Shown here in pieces: positions 1 through 5,735 of a DNA stretch of 6,005 nucleotides. This DNA comes from Clostridia bacterium (GTDB lineage: Bacteria; Bacillota; Clostridia; UBA1381): NCBI GenBank assembly GCA_017380475.1, contig JAFODX010000019.1, forward strand, positions 1 through 6,005. Direction: 5' to 3'. Position 1 is the stretch's first letter. Every line of letters begins with the position of its first letter. Below the pieces are notes generated by a model that saw only the letters and a list, made by a program, of their open reading frames with translations, was not told the DNA's origin and did not search any database. The position numbers were made by a program, and so were the translations under genes.

Positions 1-1030
1 CATCGCCGGCATATGCAGCGGTTACAAAGCTTGTATTTGCAGGATCTGCTATTCTCGTAAGACGCGAAAGCTTTATGCCATCAAAATTGAATCCATCCTC
101 TACAGCTTCTGTTTTCAGTCCGTCACCGCTTGAATATACATTTTCGGCCTTATAACCAACACCTGCATCAAGCTCTATATTGTCAATACACCATTCTGAC
201 GAACCTGGCTCAGAACTACCAGTTTCACCGATTGTTCCAAATATATCGATATCACGGTATGAGCTAAACGAAAGACCTTGAATAGTACCCGGGGTTCTGC
301 TTCCCCACTTGGAATCGCCATCACTTTCATTCTCCGATATATCATCTGTAAACGTGAAATTCATTCCATCGTCATCTGTAATTGTAACTTTAAGAACCTG
401 CAGATCTATATCGTACTGCATCAAACATGTGTACCACTTATTAGGAGTGAGAGCTTCTTGATCTTTATTGTAGTAAATCGGATTGCTTGTCAAGTCCGTC
501 GGATACCACGCTCTTGCATCAGTATTATGGATACGCACACCCACATAGTTAGAAGGTGCGTTCGTAGCCCCCTGCAAACCAACTCCGATTCCCTGTCCAA
601 CAGTACCATTGAATTTGAAATCGAATTTTGCCTGAACCTTACCCTTTGCAAAAGATTTGCCATTTGCAAATTTATATACACTCGTAACATTTCCTATCTG
701 AGATTCGTTGGCTTTCCATCCACCATTTCCATCCGGCATCACCCACGTCTCTTTGAAAATCTTTGTATCATATGGGTTATCTCCCTCTGCAAGACCATAT
801 CTTCCCGGATAGTATGTACGGAAAGCAGTACGAACACTCTTAAAAACTCCATCCTCTACTTTCTGTGAGTAGCCTGTGTTGTGACCGCCCTCTGTCCAAT
901 TAGTTTTATCATCACAAGTTGAACTTTGGCTTGCACACTCATAATCAGCAAATACAGTAGCTGTACATGAAATAACCATAGCAAGAACAGATACTACTGA
1001 TACGAGCTTTTTGAAAATTGATTTTTTCAT
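1..1030 (-). CDS. Exported protein of unknown function, N-terminal 343 residues (3' end beyond the window)
   Basis: The frame is open from an ATG at 1030 to the left edge of the window, so the C-terminus is missing. Residues 1-28 form an export signal (MKKS start, hydrophobic stretch about 9-20, then CTATVFA), with likely signal peptidase I cleavage after VFA at residue 28. A VISC sequence at 19-22 also fits a lipobox, so a lipoprotein is possible. The mature part is rich in aromatic, Gly and Asn residues and looks like a beta-sandwich: alternating strands at about 128-152 (KGKVQAKFDFKF), 198-228 and 250-290, closing with WCIDNIEL (280-287). That ending resembles LamG-like or carbohydrate-binding beta-sandwich domains; this is inference from pattern, with no catalytic motif seen. 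A second ATG six bases upstream (1036) leaves only 2 nt after GGAG. The ATG at 1030 leaves 8 nt and is preferred. The gene has its own promoter and a long structured leader. Confidence 0.85.
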   Translation of the reverse strand, partial: MKKSIFKKLVSVVSVLAMVISCTATVFADYECASQSSTCDDKTNWTEGGHNTGYSQKVEDGVFKSVRTAFRTYYPGRYGLAEGDNPYDTKIFKETWVMPDGNGGWKANESQIGNVTSVYKFANGKSFAKGKVQAKFDFKFNGTVGQGIGVGLQGATNAPSNYVGVRIHNTDARAWYPTDLTSNPIYYNKDQEALTPNKWYTCLMQYDIDLQVLKVTITDDDGMNFTFTDDISENESDGDSKWGSRTPGTIQGLSFSSYRDIDIFGTIGETGSSEPGSSEWCIDNIELDAGVGYKAENVYSSGDGLKTEAVEDGFNFDGIKLSRLTRIADPANTSFVTAAYAGD

Positions 1031-1038
1031 TTTCATTT

Positions 1039-1044
1039 CTCCTT
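1039..1044 (-). promoter_or_regulatory. Ribosome binding site that decides the start of the exported-protein gene
   Basis: AAGGAG on the minus strand lies 8 nt before the ATG at 1030 but only 2 nt before the in-frame ATG at 1036. Normal spacing therefore favours MKKS over MKMKKS as the N-terminus. Confidence 0.75.
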
Positions 1045-1050
1045 TTTTAA

Positions 1051-1101
1051 TTTTAATCCGACAGTTTGTGCTGATGAGTATTCTTGCATTGTTTTAATCC
1101 G
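1051..1101 (-). repeat. 10-bp direct repeat inside the leader
   Basis: CGGATTAAAA (minus strand) occurs exactly twice, at 1092-1101 and 1051-1060. The first copy supplies the 3' arm of helix P3. The second lies 6 nt before the AAGGAG and could compete for the same partner (TTAAT, 1142-1146), which would suit a switching element. Confidence 0.6.
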
Positions 1102-1219
1102 TCCGGGATACCGCTCCATCAGGACAAAACCATAACCCACAATTAAGATGCAATCACCTTTATCAGCACGGTGGTTGTGGGATTCACGTTTGAGTTTATA
1201 CGTTTGTTTGCAACTGTCG
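1059..1219 (-). ncRNA. Candidate structured leader RNA (riboswitch-like, class unknown) upstream of the exported-protein gene
   Basis: Five helices nest in order on the minus strand. P0 pairs CGACAGTT (1212-1219) with AACTGTCG (1059-1066). P1 pairs GTGCTGAT (1162-1169) with ATCAGCAC (1068-1075). P2 pairs TTGCAT (1148-1153) with ATGCAA (1084-1089). P3 pairs TTAAT (1142-1146) with ATTAA (1094-1098). P4 pairs GTCC (1122-1125) with GGAC (1101-1104). The strand between P0 and P1 holds CCCACAA (1175-1181), which can pair with TTGTGGG (1136-1142) inside the P3-P4 region, forming a pseudoknot; the two share base 1142 with P3. The structure ends about 15 nt before the AAGGAG. I found no match to the c-di-GMP-I, c-di-GMP-II, SAM-I, THF, fluoride or preQ1-II consensus as I remember them. 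The pairings are visible; function and ligand are inference. Confidence 0.55.
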
Positions 1220-1232
1220 TTTAATTGGATTT

Positions 1233-1250
1233 TCTATGTATATACATAGA
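1233..1250. promoter_or_regulatory. Perfect 18-bp palindrome, possible operator
   Basis: TCTATGTATATACATAGA is its own reverse complement over 18 bp. It lies just downstream of the predicted -10 box (1260-1265), covering roughly the first 20 transcribed bases. That is a usual place for a repressor site, or it could form a 5' hairpin in the transcript. The binding protein is unknown. Confidence 0.5.
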
Positions 1251-1259
1251 GTTATTGTA

Positions 1260-1288
1260 ATTTTAACAGAAAATTTTTTATAAATCAA
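1260..1288 (-). promoter_or_regulatory. Sigma-A-type promoter for the exported-protein gene
   Basis: On the minus strand, TTGATT (1283-1288) is followed by a 17-bp spacer and TAAAAT (1260-1265). Transcription would start near 1253, giving a leader of about 220 nt before the ATG at 1030. The surroundings are AT-rich, and the mrp terminator lies upstream. Confidence 0.6.
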
Positions 1289-1294
1289 TAAATC

Positions 1295-1312
1295 TCCGTC
1301 ATAATTGACGGA
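1295..1312. promoter_or_regulatory. Dyad symmetry upstream of the -35 box
   Basis: TCCGTCA and TGACGGA are separated by 4 bp (TAAT), seven bases upstream of the predicted -35 box of the exported-protein gene. The spot suits an activator site. On the plus strand the dyad is followed by TTTT, but no plus-strand gene needs a terminator here. Confidence 0.35.
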
Positions 1313-1347
1313 TTTTCCGAAAATTGATACAGATTTTCCAGTACAAC

Positions 1348-1378
1348 AAAAAACACACTCCCATTACAGGAATGTGTT
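1348..1378 (-). terminator. Intrinsic terminator of mrp
   Basis: A 10-bp stem (1369-1378 with 1352-1361, one G-U pair) has a 7-nt loop and ends in a run of six T on the minus strand (1348-1353). It begins 10 nt after the mrp stop codon. It separates mrp from the exported-protein gene downstream. Confidence 0.85.
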
Positions 1379-1387
1379 TATGTTTAT

Positions 1388-2272
1388 TTACTTTAATTCT
1401 TCAAGCATATCCGCCATTTTAAAAAGGTCTGATGCATCAACTTTTTCAATCATTCCTGCATCTGCCGCAGTTGCGATTTCGGGACGCATCGGGAGTTTTG
1501 CAACAGTTTTTATACCGTGTTTTTTTGCGATTTCGTCTATATGACTTTCACCGAAGATTTTATGCTGTTTTCCGCAGTCAGGGCACTCGAAATATGACAT
1601 ATTCTCAACTATACCAAGAACGGGTACATTCATTGCATTTGCCATATTTACAGCCTTTTCAACTATCATTCCGACAAGCTCCTGCGGTGATGTTACAACT
1701 ATGATTCCGTCTACGGGAAGTGACTGGAATACAGTAAGAGGCACGTCACCTGTGCCCGGTGGCATATCGACAAACATATAGTCACAATAACCCCAGACAA
1801 CATCCTGCCAGAACTGTGTTACAACGCCTGAAATAACCGGTCCACGCCACAAAACAGGTGTGGTTTCATCTTCAAGCAGGAAATTTACAGACATAAGCTC
1901 TATCCCTGTTTCAGTTTCTATTGGGAAAAGTCCCATTTCGCTCGCTGTTGCCTTGTCCTTTCTTCCGAACATTTTCGGGATTGACGGGCCTGTTATATCA
2001 GCATCAAGTACTGATACTTTCTTGCCACGCTGACGCATCGCAACAGACATAAGTGAGGTTACGAGTGATTTACCGACACCGCCTTTACCGCTTACTACAG
2101 CTATAACTTTCTTTATATCCGAGAATGTGTTAGCCGGAACAAGCAAGCTTTGCGGTTCACCGCCGCCACAGGATGAGCATCCGCCTTCACCGCATGATGA
2201 GCATCCTCCCTCACCACACGATGAACAACCCTCACCGCATGATGAACATTCATTCTTTTCTTCTTCTGCCAT
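1388..2272 (-). CDS. mrp: Mrp/NBP35 family iron-sulfur cluster carrier ATPase
   Basis: This 294-residue protein belongs to the Mrp/ApbC/NBP35 P-loop ATPases, cytoplasmic dimers that bind a [4Fe-4S] cluster and pass it to apo-proteins. Visible are the deviant Walker A GKGGVGKS (62-69) with its signature lysine, the switch I region LDADITGP (89-96), the switch II region DMPPGTGD (169-176), and the cluster-binding CPDC (230-233) near the C-terminus. Residues 9-35 hold four CSSC motifs separated by GEG or GEGG, where clostridial relatives usually have one, so this tail has been expanded. The RBS AAAGGAAGG ends 7 nt before the ATG at 2272. The gene follows metK in the same direction after 247 bp, and an intrinsic terminator sits immediately before its RBS, suggesting attenuation. 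Its own terminator follows at 1348-1378. Confidence 0.95.
   Translation of the reverse strand: MAEEEKNECSSCGEGCSSCGEGGCSSCGEGGCSSCGGGEPQSLLVPANTFSDIKKVIAVVSGKGGVGKSLVTSLMSVAMRQRGKKVSVLDADITGPSIPKMFGRKDKATASEMGLFPIETETGIELMSVNFLLEDETTPVLWRGPVISGVVTQFWQDVVWGYCDYMFVDMPPGTGDVPLTVFQSLPVDGIIVVTSPQELVGMIVEKAVNMANAMNVPVLGIVENMSYFECPDCGKQHKIFGESHIDEIAKKHGIKTVAKLPMRPEIATAADAGMIEKVDASDLFKMADMLEELK
2159..2248 (-). repeat. In-frame tandem repeat encoding four CSSC units in Mrp
   Basis: Units of 21-24 bp encode CSSCGEG, CSSCGEGG, CSSCGEGG and CSSCGGGEP (residues 9-40, Cys at 9/12, 16/19, 24/27 and 32/35). Synonymous differences between units (TGC/TGT, TCA/TCG, GGT/GGC) show the copies are not brand new. 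Slippage or unequal exchange is the likely origin. Confidence 0.85.
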
Positions 2273-2293
2273 TTTATTACCTTCCTTTCATAC

Positions 2294-2314
2294 AAAAACG
2301 GAAAAGCTTTCCGT
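2294..2314 (-). terminator. Intrinsic terminator just before the mrp ribosome binding site
   Basis: ACGGAAA (2308-2314) pairs with TTTCCGT (2298-2304) around a 3-nt loop, and the minus strand ends in five T (2294-2298). Only 5 nt separate the T-run from the AAAGGAAGG of mrp, so no promoter fits between them. It may end metK transcripts, but mrp then needs read-through, so it is more likely the terminator arm of an attenuator. Confidence 0.75.
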
Positions 2315-2491
2315 GAGAATGCATTTTGAGCCGTTCGCAACGGATGCTTTTTCGTTTCGTCCTGTTTTCATCCTCAGACTTAGCAAAATTGCTCAGATTG
2401 TGCTTCTAAGCAAGCGAGGCCATACGCAGGTATGCGAGCGAGCTTAGGAGTGCAAGATTAAGTGACACTCGAAAACTTGTTTTCGTTAGTG
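2298..2491 (-). promoter_or_regulatory. metK-mrp intergenic structured region, candidate attenuator leader of mrp
   Basis: In transcript order: hairpin H1 (2466-2491, CGAAAAC/GTTTTCG extended by CACT/AGTG); H2 (2401-2454, GCTTAG with CTAAGC, capped by a CATAC/GTATG hairpin); H3 (2382-2393, AGCAA/TTGCT); H4 (2331-2343, CCGTT/AACGG, loop GCG); and the terminator (2298-2314). An alternative fold pairs TCCGT (2340-2344) with ACGGA (2310-2314) and AAAAGC (2346-2351) with GCTTTT (2302-2307). That fold breaks both H4 and the terminator, so H4 would act as the anti-antiterminator. GCTTAG in H2 can also pair with a second CTAAG at 2379-2383. No coding sequence or convincing promoter is seen here. I see no T-box or SAM riboswitch motif. 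An interspersed intergenic repeat or a stand-alone small RNA are the alternatives. Confidence 0.5.
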
Positions 2492-2519
2492 GAACTTATG
2501 CACAGCTGAGTGATTTTCA

Positions 2520-3710
2520 TCAGTCTGCAATAGCTTTCTTTAGTTCGTCTACCTTATTTGTCTTTTCCCATTCTACGCCTAAATCCTCACGTCCCATATG
2601 ACCGTAAGCGGCAAGCTGACGGTAGATAGGCTGTCTTAGTTTAAGCTCTTCAATTATAGCATACGGTCTTAAATCAAATACCTTTGCTACTGCTTCTTCG
2701 ATTTTCTCCTCCGGTACGGTATTTGTACCGAATGTGTCAACCATAACAGACACCGGCTTTGCTACACCGATTGCGTATGCAAGCTGTACCTCACAACGCT
2801 TTGCAAGACCTGCCGCAACTACGTTTTTGGCAACCCATCTCGATGCATATGCCGCACTTCTGTCAACCTTGGTCGGGTCCTTACCGCTGAACGCACCGCC
2901 GCCGTGACGTGCATAGCCGCCGTATGTGTCAACGATTATCTTTCTGCCGGTAAGACCGCTGTCGCCGTTAGGTCCGCCGACAACGAATCTGCCTGTCGGG
3001 TTGATATAGTACTTTGTATCTTCGTCAATCAGATTTGACGGAACTGTCGGGAGGATTACCTCACGGATAATATCCTCACGAAGCTTTTCGATTGCAACGT
3101 CGGGTGAGTGCTGACTTGATACTACAACTGTGTCAACACGCACCGGTGTGTTGTTCTCATCATATTCAACCGTTACCTGTGTTTTTCCGTCAGGACGCAA
3201 GTAGTCCAAAACGCCGTCCTTGCGTATCTCTGTAAGTTTCTTTGACATCTTATGTGCAAGCGAAATAGGCATCGGCATAAGCTCCGGTGTCTCATCACAC
3301 GCATAGCCGAACATCATTCCCTGGTCACCTGCACCCGTTGCGTTACCGCCATCATTTGCACCGCCCTCACGGTTTTCAAATCCGTCGTTTACGCCCTGCG
3401 CAATATCGGGCGACTGCTCGTCAATTGATGTAACCACCGCACATGTATTGCCGTCAAAGCCGTACTTCGCACGGTCATAGCCAATATCAAGCACAACCTG
3501 TCTTGCAACTTTCGGAAAATCAACATAACAACTCGTTGTTATCTCGCCCATTATTGAAACAATACCCGTTGTACACGTTGTTTCACAAGCAACTCTTGCC
3601 ATCGGGTCATTTTTTATAATCTCATCAAGTATAGCATCTGAAATCTGGTCACAGATTTTATCGGGATGTCCCTCTGTAACAGATTCTGATGTGAAAAATT
3701 TTCTGCTCAT
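2520..3710 (-). CDS. metK: S-adenosylmethionine synthetase (methionine adenosyltransferase)
   Basis: The enzyme makes S-adenosylmethionine from methionine and ATP, releasing phosphate and diphosphate; it works in the cytoplasm as a tetramer. The 396 residues match the usual bacterial length and all signatures are present: GHPDK (14-18, His15 is the catalytic histidine), the methionine/ATP-binding loop [12 protein letters not shown] (126-137), and the phosphate-binding [16 protein letters not shown] (270-285). The stretch before GAGDQG is Gly/Asn-rich and a little longer than in E. coli. The ATG at 3710 has AAAGGAA upstream, with 9 nt between GG and ATG. Its own promoter gives a leader of only about 30 nt, too short for a SAM riboswitch. 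No terminator follows directly, so the transcript probably enters the mrp leader. Confidence 0.98.
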   Translation of the reverse strand: MSRKFFTSESVTEGHPDKICDQISDAILDEIIKNDPMARVACETTCTTGIVSIMGEITTSCYVDFPKVARQVVLDIGYDRAKYGFDGNTCAVVTSIDEQSPDIAQGVNDGFENREGGANDGGNATGAGDQGMMFGYACDETPELMPMPISLAHKMSKKLTEIRKDGVLDYLRPDGKTQVTVEYDENNTPVRVDTVVVSSQHSPDVAIEKLREDIIREVILPTVPSNLIDEDTKYYINPTGRFVVGGPNGDSGLTGRKIIVDTYGGYARHGGGAFSGKDPTKVDRSAAYASRWVAKNVVAAGLAKRCEVQLAYAIGVAKPVSVMVDTFGTNTVPEEKIEEAVAKVFDLRPYAIIEELKLRQPIYRQLAAYGHMGREDLGVEWEKTNKVDELKKAIAD

Positions 3711-3745
3711 ATCTGTATTCCTTTCTCTGTAGTCCTATATGCGTT

Positions 3746-3774
3746 ATTTTACTACAATTTACCCTAAAAGTCAA
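3746..3774 (-). promoter_or_regulatory. Sigma-A-type promoter of metK
   Basis: On the minus strand, TTGACT (3769-3774), a 17-bp spacer and TAAAAT (3746-3751) lie just after the terminator of the preceding gene. Transcription should start near 3739, about 29 nt before the start codon. Confidence 0.8.
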
Positions 3775-3785
3775 TATCTAAATAC

Positions 3786-3814
3786 AAAACAGTGTCTTTT
3801 TACGACACTGTTTT
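3786..3814 (-). terminator. Intrinsic terminator overlapping the end of the lipase-like gene
   Basis: An 11-bp perfect stem, AAAACAGTGTC (3804-3814) with GACACTGTTTT (3786-3796), has a 7-nt loop. The 5' arm lies inside the last codons of the lipase-like gene and the stop codon (3800-3802) is in the loop. On the minus strand the stem ends in TTTT followed by GTATTT. The A-rich 5' arm makes it potentially bidirectional. Confidence 0.85.
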
Positions 3815-5668
3815 ATCTTCTATTATAACTGTCTTCTGCTCGCCGTCCCAGTCTACAAAGCAATCAAAACTTTCTGCTACTGCCCGGACAGGAACCATCG
3901 TTCTGTCGTTTATAAGCTGTGAGGGCACATCAAGCTCCACTGCCTGAGAGTTGACATATAAAACGTTACTGCCAATACTTAGCTTTACCTCTTTGTCGCC
4001 CCTTACAGATGTAACCGTCTGCGTTTCGCCGTCCCAATCGACTGTAGCGCCCAATGCTTCAAAAATTGCACGCAACGGAACGAGTGTTCTGTCATCCTTT
4101 ATAACCGGAGGCTGATCAAACTTAATGAGACTATCGTTTAGTAACACAGTTATACCACGAGGTATAACAAACGTACCGTTTTTATTTGTCAGATGAGTTT
4201 CATCTGTAACTTCAAGCCACGCAAGACAGAGCTCCGGATAATGTCCTTCACCAAGTATATCGCTGTTGCCGATAAGTGTCGCAAGCTTGTTCTCACCAAG
4301 CATATTTATAAAAAACGAAACAAGCACCTCTGCCGTACCGTCCTGCGGGTCCAGTCCCATTTTTTCAAATGTTGCCAAAACAGAATCACGTGCAATTTTT
4401 TCCATTACCGTGTTTACGGTTGCCGATTCCGAGTTACTGATAGTGTTGACAATATTTGACGGTGTTGCTCTTTTTATTACCTCGTCCCTGAAAATATCTA
4501 TAAACTCTGTCAGTCTGTTCTGACCAATCACAACATCGCCATAGTACATCAGTTCTTTCTGACCGTAGTCAGCGTACTTTTCAGGGCTTTCAAACACATA
4601 TGCCATTTCGTATGCAGTTGCATTAAGAAATTCACCCATATTCGCATAATAACCCGTATCAGTCTCTCTGAAACTTATCCCCAACGAGAGTAAAGATATC
4701 GTAAGAACATATTCATACTCAGCAAACTTTTTTGAGTCGGCAGTTATTTTATAATCATCAGTTACATATTTATTGTACGATGCCAGCATATTCTTTTCAA
4801 GCACACTATATTCTTCGTTCGTTTCAGATGAAGGTAAATAATATGTTTTGCCATATCTGCCGTAACCCCATTCCTCCATCGCAATCATCGGAACAAAGTC
4901 GTTGCGGTTTACTATGCTGAAAATGTTATTGTACAGCTTATCAGCCGAAAGATTTCTTGCACAACCCGGCGTTCCAAAACAGTATGTGTACAAATTTTCC
5001 GGTATAAAATTCACGGCCTTACCGAAAAGTCCAGGATTGGTGTCAAGATATGCACCTACAAGATTTGCCACTGCAGCACCACGGCTGTAGCCGGTAAGCC
5101 ATATTTTTATATTTCCCGTAATTGTATTGTCCTTAACATATTTTTTTATGAACTCCAAAGTTGCATCACGTGCAATTTTGAATCCCTGATGCAAATCTTC
5201 TTTGCCCAGATTAAAGTTTCCGCCCCATTCCGATTCGTAGTTACCGCCACGTATGGCTATCGCAAGCAATGTGTAGTTTTCGTCGTTGCGTGTTATTTTT
5301 TTGTTTCCGGCAATCACACCAATTGAGTCGGTTGTCGGTTTTTTGGTGTATTCATCGTTCCATAATATGGATTTATAGCCCATAGCTTTCATGAGTTCAT
5401 ATGCATTCTTGTATTGTTTGCTATACCCCGAATCTGTATCTCCAAAAGCTGACATCGCAAGTCTTACCGAAATCTTTGCAATTGAATGATTATATGTGTA
5501 GGTATCTTTTTCGAATTCGGTTTCATCATATACAAAATCAGCCTTTTCTACAAGTCGTTCAGAACTTGACGAAAATGTTCCTGTAATCACACTTGACTCT
5601 GCATACGCCGGAATATATATATTTAATAAAATACCAATAGCTATTAAAATATTTGTTATTTTTTTCAT
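3800..5668 (-). CDS. Secreted lipase-like alpha/beta hydrolase with C-terminal CuAO_N domain
   Basis: The 622-residue product begins with a signal peptide (MKK, hydrophobic stretch 5-20, cleavage after AYA at 23). The body resembles class-3-type lipases. LTGYSRGAA (191-199) contains the GxSxG nucleophile elbow with Ser195, the NRNDFVP segment (254-260) supplies the likely acid Asp257, and GHYPELCLAW (475-484) the likely His476; AIRGG (138-142) may shape the oxyanion hole. Residues about 503-618 form a copper-amine-oxidase N-terminal domain, with two matching halves (DRTLVPLRAIFEALGATVDWDG and DRTMVPVRAVAES...VDWDG). In Clostridia this domain is common on exported proteins and is thought to serve attachment or binding rather than oxidase activity. 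The substrate cannot be told: a lipid or another ester. The RBS AGGAG lies 10 nt before the ATG at 5668. The gene has its own promoter and terminator, so it is probably monocistronic. Confidence 0.88.
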   Translation of the reverse strand: MKKITNILIAIGILLNIYIPAYAESSVITGTFSSSSERLVEKADFVYDETEFEKDTYTYNHSIAKISVRLAMSAFGDTDSGYSKQYKNAYELMKAMGYKSILWNDEYTKKPTTDSIGVIAGNKKITRNDENYTLLAIAIRGGNYESEWGGNFNLGKEDLHQGFKIARDATLEFIKKYVKDNTITGNIKIWLTGYSRGAAVANLVGAYLDTNPGLFGKAVNFIPENLYTYCFGTPGCARNLSADKLYNNIFSIVNRNDFVPMIAMEEWGYGRYGKTYYLPSSETNEEYSVLEKNMLASYNKYVTDDYKITADSKKFAEYEYVLTISLLSLGISFRETDTGYYANMGEFLNATAYEMAYVFESPEKYADYGQKELMYYGDVVIGQNRLTEFIDIFRDEVIKRATPSNIVNTISNSESATVNTVMEKIARDSVLATFEKMGLDPQDGTAEVLVSFFINMLGENKLATLIGNSDILGEGHYPELCLAWLEVTDETHLTNKNGTFVIPRGITVLLNDSLIKFDQPPVIKDDRTLVPLRAIFEALGATVDWDGETQTVTSVRGDKEVKLSIGSNVLYVNSQAVELDVPSQLINDRTMVPVRAVAESFDCFVDWDGEQKTVIIEDKTVS

Positions 5669-5699
5669 CTGTTGCTCACTCCTGATTTTTCTGTGGAAT

Positions 5700-5718
5700 A
5701 TATGATATTATATCATAT
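5700..5718. promoter_or_regulatory. Perfect palindrome over the -10 box of the lipase-like gene, possible operator
   Basis: ATATGATAT and ATATCATAT are mirror arms around one central base, 19 bp in all, covering the complete -10 box (5707-5712). A protein bound here would block RNA polymerase. The simple AT content means that part of the symmetry may be chance. Confidence 0.45.
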
Positions 5719-5735
5719 TTGCGCATTTAATTCAA
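5707..5735 (-). promoter_or_regulatory. Sigma-A-type promoter of the lipase-like gene
   Basis: TTGAAT (5730-5735), a 17-bp spacer and a consensus TATAAT (5707-5712) lie on the minus strand. The -35 box overlaps the stop codon of the Rieske gene (5732-5734). Transcription should start near 5700, about 32 nt before the ATG. Confidence 0.8.

Noticed and set aside
278..868. 196-codon open frame on the plus strand
   Set aside because: It lies wholly antisense to the exported-protein gene, has no ribosome binding site or recognisable domain, and its composition is that of a shadow frame.
1068..1078. CTGATGAG on the plus strand as a hammerhead ribozyme core
   Set aside because: No GAAA core strand or stem II follows at the needed distance. 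The bases are better explained as part of helix P1 on the minus strand.
1059..1219. c-di-GMP riboswitch for the exported-protein gene
   Set aside because: The conserved core sequences of c-di-GMP-I and c-di-GMP-II as I know them are absent. Only a short ACC..CCGTGCT-like stretch resembles the 3' end of the second class.
2159..2248. Short regular repeats as a CRISPR array
   Set aside because: The repeats are in-frame coding units of 21-24 bp without spacers.
2321..2352. Plus-strand terminator (GCAT...CCGTT-CGC-AACGG-ATGC followed by TTTTT)
   Set aside because: No plus-strand gene precedes it. The A-run on the minus strand is better explained as an antiterminator arm.
2113..2447. Overlapping open frames on both strands across the start of mrp and its leader (2113-2340 minus, 2127-2447 plus)
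   Set aside because: Their His- and Pro-rich repeats are out-of-frame readings of the CSSC repeat, and the remainder runs through the hairpins of the leader.
3711..3799. SAM riboswitch upstream of metK
   Set aside because: The predicted transcription start leaves only about 29 nt of leader, and the intergenic region is filled by a terminator and a promoter.
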